Origin: DASUZB01 sp035535495
GTDB taxonomy: Bacteria; Actinomycetota; CALGFH01
Length of the DNA stretch: 27,494 nt
Direction: 5' to 3'
Assembly: GCA_035535495.1 (NCBI GenBank)
Contig: DATLQA010000310.1
Coordinates: 1-27,494 of the forward strand
In this document: in pieces, positions 15,476-21,860 of the stretch
Position numbering within the stretch: position 1 is the stretch's first letter
How the letters are laid out: every line of letters begins with the position of its first letter
Position numbers and translations under genes: made by a program
The notes under the pieces: model-generated
Told to the model about the DNA's origin: nothing
Databases searched by the model: none
What the model saw: only the letters and a program-made list of their open reading frames with translations

Positions 15476-15877
15476 TCAGTCGGCCGGGCTGGGCGTCTCG
15501 GTGCGGTCGGCCAGGAAGTGGAGAAAGCGGAGCAGCTCCTCGGGGTCGAACGGCTTGGACATGTAGTAATCGACCCCTGAGGTCCAGCCCTGCCAGATGT
15601 CGACGTCGGAGGTGCGGGCGGTCAGCATGACCACCTTGAGGGCCAGGTCGGCGTGGTCCCGGCGGAGTTGCTCGAGTACCTGGTAGCCGTCCATGCCGGG
15701 CATCATCACGTCGAGCACCACGATGTCCGGCGGGTCGGCGGCCACCGAGGCCAGGCAGGCCGGCCCGTCGCCAACGCCGGCGACCTCGAACCCCTCGCCG
15801 TCCAGGAAGGCGAGCAGCATCCCGCGGATGCCGTCGTCGTCGTCGCAGACCAGGATCTTCGGGTTCCGCGCCGACAC
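15476..15877 (-). CDS. Single-domain response regulator (receiver only)
   Basis: The 133-residue protein is a receiver domain alone. Acidic pocket residues are in the DDDD run at 12-15, the phosphoacceptor is Asp56 in VVLDVMMPGMDG, the conserved Thr is T86 in MLTAR, and the Lys is K108 in YYMSKPFDPEEL. There is no DNA-binding or enzymatic output domain, so it probably works through protein contacts, as CheY- or DivK-type regulators do. No histidine kinase is nearby. The start is GTG, chosen because GGAGGT lies 6 bases upstream. The gene follows the MFS gene on the same strand, but a strong hairpin separates them. Confidence 0.88.
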   Translation of the reverse strand: MSARNPKILVCDDDDGIRGMLLAFLDGEGFEVAGVGDGPACLASVAADPPDIVVLDVMMPGMDGYQVLEQLRRDHADLALKVVMLTARTSDVDIWQGWTSGVDYYMSKPFDPEELLRFLHFLADRTETPSPAD

Positions 15878-15897
15878 CGCCGCACCTCCGCGCGCCT

Positions 15898-15921
15898 GGG
15901 AGGCCGCCCGCGCGGCCTCCC
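15898..15921 (-). terminator. Strong hairpin between the MFS gene and the response regulator
   Basis: GGGAGGCCGC (15898-15907) and GCGGCCTCCC (15912-15921) form a perfect 10-bp stem with a 4-base loop, extendable by two pairs across one mismatch. It lies 38 bases after the MFS stop and 9 bases before the response regulator's ribosome site. It probably terminates the marR-MFS transcript, and could act as an attenuator for the response regulator if that gene depends on read-through. Confidence 0.6.
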
Positions 15922-15958
15922 TGGCCGCACGGTGGTCCGCCTCCGCTGCTCGCTCAGT

Positions 15959-17692
15959 TCAATCGGCAGGCTGGCGTCCCCCCTGAACGCGGTCGGCGGG
16001 CCGCGCCGCCGGTGCCGACGGCCCGGCGGACCGCACCGCCACCTCGCCGTTGAGGCTGGCGCCGTCGAGGCCAGGGACCACCTCGTCGGCGACCGCCGCG
16101 CCAGGGTCGGCCGGCCCGGTGCGCAGCGGCACCTCCTTGAGGAACAGCGCCACGAAGAACGCGAGCACCAGGAACGGCACGCCGATCAGGAACACGTCGT
16201 CGAGCGCATTGGCGAAGGCGCTCAGGACGAGGCCCTTGGCGGGCTCGGCCAGCCGCTGGATCGCCTGCACGTCGTTGGTGTCGATCCGCGGGCCGCCCGC
16301 GCCCGGCTGGATGCCAGCCTGCGCGAACGCCTCGGCCAGGTAATGAGCGAGCCGGCTCGACAGCGCCGCCCCGAAGATGGCCACGCCGATCGAGGCGCCC
16401 ATCTGCCGGAAGAAGGTGACCGAGCTGGTCGCGGCGCCCAGGTCGCGGAAGTCCACCGCGTTCTGGACGGCGGTGACGATCGTCTGCATGGTGAAGCCGA
16501 GTCCGGCGCCGAACAGGTACTCGGCGATCGCCACCTGCCAGAACGGCGTGTCGACGCCGAGCCGCGACAGCAGCAGCAGGGAGACGATCAGCACCGCCGA
16601 GCCGATGACCGGGAAGATCTTGTAGCGGCCAGTGCGGGTGATCAGCTGGCCGGAGGTGATCGAGGTCGAGAAGATGCCGATGATCGCCGGCAGCAGGGAC
16701 AGGCCCGAGGCGGTCGGCGAGAACCCCTTCACCGCCTGCAGGTAGACCGGCAGGAAGACGAACCCGCCGAACATCGCCACGCCGGCCAGGAAGCCGTAGG
16801 CGTTGCCGACCGCGTACACCGGGTTCCGGAACAGCCGCATCGGGATGATCGGCTCGACGGCGCGCCGCTCGACCACCACGAAGGCGACCGCGAGCAGCGC
16901 GGCCACGGCGAGCAGGGCGAGCGAGCCCGGCGCGGTCCAGCCGTACTCCTTGCCGCCCCAGTCGAGGTAGAGGAGGAGGCAGGACACAGCGGCGACGATC
17001 AGAGCGGCGCCGGCCCAGTCGATCTTGTGCTCGCGCCGGACCACCGGCATCCGCAGGACCATCGAGGTGACCACCAGCGCCGCCAGACCGACCGGCAGGT
17101 TGACGTAGAAGATCCAGCGCCAGCCAGGGCCGTCGGTGAGCCACCCGCCGAGCAGCGGCCCGGCCACGCTGGCGACGCCGAACACCGCGCCGAAGTAGCC
17201 CTGGTAGCGGCCGCGCTGCCTGGGCGGGATGACGTCGCCGATGATGCTGAAGGCGACCGCGAACAGACCACCGCCGCCGACGCCCTGGATGGCGCGGAAG
17301 ACGATCAGCTGGAGCATGTCCTGACTGAGCCCGCACAGCGCCGAGCCGACCAGGAAGATCCCGATGGCGAGCTGGAAGATCCGCCGCCGCCCGTACAGGT
17401 CGGAGAGCTTGCCCCACAGCGGCATCGACGCCGTCGAGGTCAGCAGGTAGGCGGTGACCACCCAGGAGAGCTGGTCGAGGCCGCCGAGTTCGCTGACGAT
17501 GCGTGGCAGGGCGGTGCCCACGATGCCCTGGTCGAGCGCGAACAGCAGCATGCCCGCCATCACCCCGAACAGGATGATGATGATCTGCCGGTGGCTGAAG
17601 TACTGCGGGCCTGGAGCCTCGCCGGTCACCGCGGCGCTGGCGGCGCCGTCAGCGGCGACGGTTGATGGGGTCTCGTGGGCTGGTGTGGTCAT
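15959..17692 (-). CDS. DHA2-type MFS multidrug exporter (14 transmembrane segments)
   Basis: The 577-residue protein starts at the ATG at 17692, which overlaps the marR stop by 4 bases (ATGA); the open frame further upstream is only the shadow of marR. DHA2 features are LDQGIVGTALPRI in TM1 (about 53-65), the loop motif GKLSDLYGRRRIF, RAIQGVGGGGLF, and the antiporter motif GPLLGGWLTDGPGWRWIFYVN. A large number of hydrophobic helices extends to a C-terminal polar tail (about 525-577). Such proteins exchange protons for drugs such as quinolones, dyes or lipophilic antibiotics; the substrate here is unknown. Its coupling to a MarR regulator suggests ligand-induced efflux. Confidence 0.92.
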   Translation of the reverse strand: MTTPAHETPSTVAADGAASAAVTGEAPGPQYFSHRQIIIILFGVMAGMLLFALDQGIVGTALPRIVSELGGLDQLSWVVTAYLLTSTASMPLWGKLSDLYGRRRIFQLAIGIFLVGSALCGLSQDMLQLIVFRAIQGVGGGGLFAVAFSIIGDVIPPRQRGRYQGYFGAVFGVASVAGPLLGGWLTDGPGWRWIFYVNLPVGLAALVVTSMVLRMPVVRREHKIDWAGAALIVAAVSCLLLYLDWGGKEYGWTAPGSLALLAVAALLAVAFVVVERRAVEPIIPMRLFRNPVYAVGNAYGFLAGVAMFGGFVFLPVYLQAVKGFSPTASGLSLLPAIIGIFSTSITSGQLITRTGRYKIFPVIGSAVLIVSLLLLSRLGVDTPFWQVAIAEYLFGAGLGFTMQTIVTAVQNAVDFRDLGAATSSVTFFRQMGASIGVAIFGAALSSRLAHYLAEAFAQAGIQPGAGGPRIDTNDVQAIQRLAEPAKGLVLSAFANALDDVFLIGVPFLVLAFFVALFLKEVPLRTGPADPGAAVADEVVPGLDGASLNGEVAVRSAGPSAPAARPADRVQGGRQPAD

Positions 17693-18147
17693 CTGGTCTC
17701 CGTTCCGGCGACTCGGTCGAGGCTTTCGGTCAGCCGGGTCATGAGCTTGGTGAGCTGGTCGCGGTCCTGGACGGACCAGCCGGCGGTGGCGCGGTCGACC
17801 AGCGCCGCCCTGGCCCGCATGGCCTCCTCCAGCACGGCGCGGCCCTGGTCGGTCAGGCGCAGCCGGCTGGCCCGGCGGTCGTCCGGGTCCCCGCTGCGTT
17901 CCAGGTAGCCGAGGTCCTCCAGGTTCTTGACCTGCCGCGAAACCGTGGAGGAGTCGAGGCGGATGCACCTGGCCAGCTCGGACAGGCGCAGCGGCGCCCG
18001 CTCCGCCACGTGGTGGAGCACGAACACCGAGGAGGGGTCGAGGTCGCTGGCACCGATCCGGGACCTGAGCCGCCGGCCGATGGTCATCAGCGCGAGCAGC
18101 AGCTGCTGTCCGGTGGTCGCCGCAAGAGGAGCGCTAGGTGTTGGCAC
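17689..18147 (-). CDS. MarR-family transcriptional regulator
   Basis: The 152-residue protein has a winged helix-turn-helix at about residues 35-105. It includes LRLSELARCIRLDSSTVSRQVKNLEDLGYL (about 53-82) and the wing signature DPDDRRASRLRLTDQGR (87-103), typical of MarR. Flanking helices serve dimerisation. It probably represses its own operon with the exporter and releases DNA on binding a ligand. The start is a GTG at 18147 with a weak ribosome site. The next gene (MFS) begins inside its stop codon. An inverted repeat 14 bases upstream is a likely operator. Confidence 0.9.
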   Translation of the reverse strand: MPTPSAPLAATTGQQLLLALMTIGRRLRSRIGASDLDPSSVFVLHHVAERAPLRLSELARCIRLDSSTVSRQVKNLEDLGYLERSGDPDDRRASRLRLTDQGRAVLEEAMRARAALVDRATAGWSVQDRDQLTKLMTRLTESLDRVAGTETR

Positions 18148-18161
18148 CCGACCACCGTGCC

Positions 18162-18186
18162 ATAGATGCTTGTGCCATGCAACTAT
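18162..18186. promoter_or_regulatory. Probable MarR operator (25-bp imperfect inverted repeat)
   Basis: ATAGATGC-N9-GCAACTAT is an inverted repeat with 7 of 8 positions paired, located 14 bases upstream of the marR start in an AT-richer spot of an otherwise GC-rich region. A second smaller repeat, TGGCAC-N9-GTGCCA (18142-18162), overlaps the start codon. The position fits autorepression. Confidence 0.5.
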
Positions 18187-18276
18187 CGACCACTGCCCGC
18201 AGGCAGGGCGACTGGGTGGCTTGGCGGCGGCACAGCTACCTGCCTGCCTGACGGCCCGGGACGGAGACCGGCTGGA

Positions 18277-19224
18277 TCAGGAGGGGCTCTCCGCGAGGAG
18301 GCGGCGGGTCACGGCGATGTCCTCGCGCATCTGGGCGACCAGCTCGTCCACGCCGGGGAAGACCTGCTCGCCGCGGAGCCGGTGCTCGAACCGGACCGAC
18401 AGCCCACGCCCGTAGAGGTCGCCGTCGAAGTCGAGCAGGTAGGCCTCGACCCGGGTCTGGTCGCCGTCGAACTGCGGGCTGACGCCCACGTTGATCGCCG
18501 CCGGCATCGGCTGGCCCGCCTCGACCACCACCCGCCCGGCGTACACCCCGAACGCCGGCAGCGCGATCCGCTCCCCCACCTCCACGTTGGCGGTCGGCAC
18601 GCCGAGCGCGCGGCCGCGGCCGGCGCCCTTGACCACCGGCCCGCTCACGCTGTACGGGCGGCCGAGCGAGAAGGCGGCGGCGCGGACGTCGCCGCGGGCC
18701 AGCTCGCCGCGGACCCGGGTGGAGGAGATCACCTCGCCGTGCTCGTCGCCGTGGAGCGACACCCCCACCGCCTCCACCCCGCGTTCGGCGCCGAGCGCGG
18801 CCAGCAGGGCCACGTCGCCCTTGGCGCGGTTGCCGAAGCGGAAGTTCTCCCCCACCACCACCGCGCGGGCGGCGAGCGCGTCGAACAGCACCCGGGTGGC
18901 GAACTGGTCTGCCGATACCTGGGACAGCGCCTGGTCGAACTCGAGCACCAGCAGCAGCTCCATACCGGCCGCACCGAGCAGCTCGATCCGCTCGGGCAGG
19001 GTGCACAGCAGCGGCGGCGCCGCCTCCGGCCGCAGCACCTCGAGGGGATGGCGGTCGAAGGTGACCGCGGCCGGCTGGGCCTGGGCGGCGGCCGCCTCCT
19101 CGGTCACCCGGCGGAGCAGCGCCTGGTGGCCGCGGTGGACGCCGTCGAACATGCCGACCGTGGCCACGGTCGGGCCGAGGCCGGCCGGCACCTGGTCGAG
19201 CCCGTGGAACACGCGCGCGGTCAT
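18277..19224 (-). CDS. ribF: Bifunctional riboflavin kinase / FAD synthetase
   Basis: The 315-residue protein has an N-terminal FMN adenylyltransferase domain (about 15-180). It contains TVGMFDGVHRGHQ (22-34), with the nucleotidyl-transfer HxGH-like residues, and ISSTRVR (166-172). The C-terminal riboflavin kinase domain (about 185-310) has GVPTANV (208-214) and GVYAG. It makes FMN and FAD from riboflavin. The ATG overlaps the truB stop (ATGA), making it the last gene of the rimP-to-ribF operon. A small hairpin, CTGCC/GGCAG (18193-18206), lies about 70 bases after its stop and may weakly terminate. Confidence 0.95.
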   Translation of the reverse strand: MTARVFHGLDQVPAGLGPTVATVGMFDGVHRGHQALLRRVTEEAAAAQAQPAAVTFDRHPLEVLRPEAAPPLLCTLPERIELLGAAGMELLLVLEFDQALSQVSADQFATRVLFDALAARAVVVGENFRFGNRAKGDVALLAALGAERGVEAVGVSLHGDEHGEVISSTRVRGELARGDVRAAAFSLGRPYSVSGPVVKGAGRGRALGVPTANVEVGERIALPAFGVYAGRVVVEAGQPMPAAINVGVSPQFDGDQTRVEAYLLDFDGDLYGRGLSVRFEHRLRGEQVFPGVDELVAQMREDIAVTRRLLAESPS

Positions 19225-20099
19225 GCCAGCACCACCTTGGAGCGGGCGCGGCCGGAACCGTCCTGGATGACCGCGACCAGGTGGCCGTCGGGGCCCACCG
19301 CCGCCACCGGGCCGTCCCTGCCGGTCGGGCTGAGGGTCTGCCCCGAGACCAGGGCGACCGCCTCGCGGTCGGACAGCGGCCGGACCCCGAGCGCCGCCAC
19401 GGCGATGGCCGGGTCGATCACGGCCTCGCCGAGCCGGCCGGTCTCCGCCATGGCCCGCAGCTCGTCGAGCGGGCGCGCGTCCGCCTCGGCGAAGCTGCCG
19501 ACCGCGGTGCGGTGCAGCTCGGCCAGGTGCGCCAGGGTGCCGAGGGCGCGGCCGAGGTCGGCGGCGAGGGACCGCACGTAGGTCCCGCCCGAGCAGGTCA
19601 CCGCCACGGTCGCCAGCGGCTGCTCGCCGTCGGTCAGCTCGCGCAGCTCCAGCTCGTAGATGGTGACCGGGCGCGGTTCCCGCTCCACGGTCTCACCCCG
19701 CCTGGCCTTGGCGTAGAGCCGCTCGCCACCCACCTTGACGGCCGAGACCATCGGCGGGACCTGCCGCTGCGGGCCGAGGAAGCCGGCCAGGGCACGCTCC
19801 AGCGACAGGCGGTCGACCCCGGCCGTGCCGGCGGTGGCGACCACCGTGCCGGTCGCGTCCAGCGTGTCGGTCTCGGCCCCGAAGGTGATCACCGCCAGAT
19901 ACCGCTTTGGCTCGAGGGGGAGGTAGGGCAGCAGCCTGGTGGCGCGGCCGAGCGCGATCACCAGCACCCCGGTGGCCGGCGGGTCGAGGGTGCCGCCGTG
20001 GCCCACGCGGCGCTGGCCGGCCAGCCGGCGCACCCTCGCCACCACGTCGTGGGAGGTGAGGCCGGCGGGCTTGTCGCAGACCAGCACCCCGTCGATCAT
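19221..20099 (-). CDS. truB: tRNA pseudouridine(55) synthase
   Basis: The 292-residue protein begins MIDGVLVCDKPAGLTSHDVV and has the catalytic motif GHGGTLDPPATGVL with the nucleophile Asp39. It converts U55 of the tRNA T-loop to pseudouridine. Further features are the YLAVITFGAETDTLDATG region and GGTYVRSLAADLG, typical of TruB. The start at 20099 is chosen because it overlaps the nrnA stop by 4 bases (ATGA) and gives the normal length; an open frame further upstream is a shadow of nrnA. Confidence 0.96.
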   Translation of the reverse strand: MIDGVLVCDKPAGLTSHDVVARVRRLAGQRRVGHGGTLDPPATGVLVIALGRATRLLPYLPLEPKRYLAVITFGAETDTLDATGTVVATAGTAGVDRLSLERALAGFLGPQRQVPPMVSAVKVGGERLYAKARRGETVEREPRPVTIYELELRELTDGEQPLATVAVTCSGGTYVRSLAADLGRALGTLAHLAELHRTAVGSFAEADARPLDELRAMAETGRLGEAVIDPAIAVAALGVRPLSDREAVALVSGQTLSPTGRDGPVAAVGPDGHLVAVIQDGSGRARSKVVLA

Positions 20100-21139
20100 C
20101 GCCGCCCCTGCCCGGTGGCCAGGGAGTGCGCGGCCAGCCGGTCGCCCGCCTCCCCCCTGCCGGCCAGGACGTCGACCAGCGCCGCGACGGTCGCCTCCAG
20201 CTCCTCCTCGGCGGTGAACCCGGCGGCGAAGGCGTGCCCGCCGCCGCCGAAGTGGGTGGCGATCGCGCCGACGTCGGTGGCGCCCTTGGAGCGGAGCGAG
20301 ACCTTGTGGGTCCCGTCCGGCTGCTCTTTGAGCACGGCCGCGACGTCGCTGGCGGCGTCCGTGCGGACCAGGTCGATCAGCCCCTCGGTCTGGTCCATGT
20401 CGACCCCGCGGGCGGCCAGGTCCTTCTGGGTCACCGAGGTCCACACCAGCGACGCCTCCGGCACCTGGGCGATGCGCTCCAGGCAGTCGCCGATCAGGCG
20501 GAGGTAGCCGATCTCGTTGGTCTCGAACACCGCCTTGGAGACCTCGTACTGCTCCACCCCGGCGGCCAGCAGCTCGGCGGCGAGCAGGTGGGTCGCTGGC
20601 GTGGTGGCCTGGTACTGGAAGCGGCCGGTGTCGGTCACCAGCCCGGTGTACAGGCAGGTGGCGATGTCGCGGTCGAGCGGGAGGTCGAGCCGCCGCAGCA
20701 GCTCCCGGCAGAGGACCGCGCTGGCAGGGGACCGCGGGTCGATCAGGTTGACGTCGCCGAACCGGGTGTTGGAGGCGTGATGGTCGATCACCAGCGTGCG
20801 GGCCGCCCCGCGGAAGGCACCGACCAGGCTGCCGAGCCGGTCCAGCGAGCCGGCGTCGAAGCAGATGAACAGGTCGGCGTGTGCCGGGACCTCGTCCGGC
20901 GGGGTGAGCCGGTCCAGCCCGGCGAGGAACTGGTACTGCGGCGCGACCACGAACGGCTCGGAGAAGCTGACCACCGCGTGCCTGCCGGCGCCGGCCAGGG
21001 CGAGATGCAGCGCCAGGGCCGAGCCGAGCGCGTCGCCGTCGGGGTTGACGTGGCAGGAGATCACCGTGGTGCCGGCGTCGGCGATGGCGGTCACCGCCGC
21101 CTTCCAGTCCTCCTCGGTGACCGCCGGCGGGACGGTCAC
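20096..21139 (-). CDS. nrnA: DHH-DHHA1 phosphoesterase, NrnA-type (nanoRNase / pAp phosphatase)
   Basis: The 347-residue protein has the metal-binding motifs HVNPDGDALGS (30-40), FDAG (94-97) and the DHH triad at 119-121 (VIDHHASN). The C-terminal DHHA1 domain carries GGGGHAFAAGF. NrnA-type enzymes degrade very short RNAs and, in many bacteria, dephosphorylate pAp. The gene lies between rbfA and truB, as is usual for actinobacteria and firmicutes. The start is a GTG overlapping the rbfA stop (GTGA). Confidence 0.92.
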   Translation of the reverse strand: MTVPPAVTEEDWKAAVTAIADAGTTVISCHVNPDGDALGSALALHLALAGAGRHAVVSFSEPFVVAPQYQFLAGLDRLTPPDEVPAHADLFICFDAGSLDRLGSLVGAFRGAARTLVIDHHASNTRFGDVNLIDPRSPASAVLCRELLRRLDLPLDRDIATCLYTGLVTDTGRFQYQATTPATHLLAAELLAAGVEQYEVSKAVFETNEIGYLRLIGDCLERIAQVPEASLVWTSVTQKDLAARGVDMDQTEGLIDLVRTDAASDVAAVLKEQPDGTHKVSLRSKGATDVGAIATHFGGGGHAFAAGFTAEEELEATVAALVDVLAGRGEAGDRLAAHSLATGQGRR

Positions 21140-21534
21140 GGCTGCCGCCCTTCTGGCGCGGCGGCCTCGCCGCCGTGGTCAGGATTGCTGCCGATCTCGG
21201 CCAGGAGCCGGTCGATGCGGGCGCTGTGCTCGGGCAGGTCGTCGCGGTGGAACTCGAGCGTCGGGGTGTAGCGCAGGCGCACGTGGCCGGCCACGAAGCT
21301 GCGTGCCTGACCGGTCGACTCCCGCAGGGCGGCGTCGGCGGATTCCTGGTCGGGCTGGTCGCCGAGCGCGGTCCAGTACACGGTGGCGTGGCGCAGGTCG
21401 CCGGTCACGCGCACGTCGGTGACGGTGACGAAGCCGAGCCGGCCGTCGGCCTGCTCGGCTTCGACCCACTCGCCGACCAGGCGCTTGATCGTCTCCGCCA
21501 GGCGCAGCGAGCGCGGGTAGCTGGGATTGGCCAT
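21136..21534 (-). CDS. rbfA: Ribosome-binding factor A
   Basis: The 132-residue protein has the KH-like RbfA pattern: SLRLAETIKRLVGEWVEAE at the N-terminus, LGFVTVTDVRVTGDLRHATVYWTAL (33-57) and LRYTPTLEFHRDDLPEHSARIDRLLAEI near the C-terminus. It assists late 30S subunit maturation and binds near helix 1 of 16S rRNA. The ATG lies 5 bases after the ylxP stop. The 20-residue C-terminal tail is poorly conserved. Confidence 0.95.
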   Translation of the reverse strand: MANPSYPRSLRLAETIKRLVGEWVEAEQADGRLGFVTVTDVRVTGDLRHATVYWTALGDQPDQESADAALRESTGQARSFVAGHVRLRYTPTLEFHRDDLPEHSARIDRLLAEIGSNPDHGGEAAAPEGRQP

Positions 21535-21539
21535 GGTCC

Positions 21540-21833
21540 TCAGCCGTCCTCTGGTCCGTAGAGGGTGACATAGGCGTCGAGTAGTTCGATCCCGGCGGCG
21601 CGCTCCGCCTCGCGCTCGGCCGAGACCAGCACCCGGCGGGCGTGGAAGCCCTCACCGGACACGGTCGCCACCGCCATGGTGGCCCGCTGCCGCTGCTCCT
21701 GATGGTCGACCTCGGCCACCGCGCAGTTGAGCTTGCGCAGGTCGGCCGAGAGGGAGCGGAGCACCGCGCGCTTGTCCTTCAGCGAGGTCGCGTCGGGCAG
21801 GCGCAGCTCGAGCCGGAGCAGGGCGACGAACAT
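21540..21833 (-). CDS. ylxP: DUF503 family protein YlxP
   Basis: The 97-residue protein starts MFVALLRLELRLPDATSLKDKR, the hallmark N-terminus of DUF503, and has the conserved core AVLRSLSADLRKLNCAVAEVDHQEQRQRATMAVATVS. Its biochemical role is unsettled; its constant place between infB and rbfA suggests ribosome assembly or translation. It lies 27 bp after infB. The ribosome site is weak. Confidence 0.92.
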   Translation of the reverse strand: MFVALLRLELRLPDATSLKDKRAVLRSLSADLRKLNCAVAEVDHQEQRQRATMAVATVSGEGFHARRVLVSAEREAERAAGIELLDAYVTLYGPEDG

Positions 21834-21860
21834 GGCGCACCCATGCTAATCGGCCACGGC

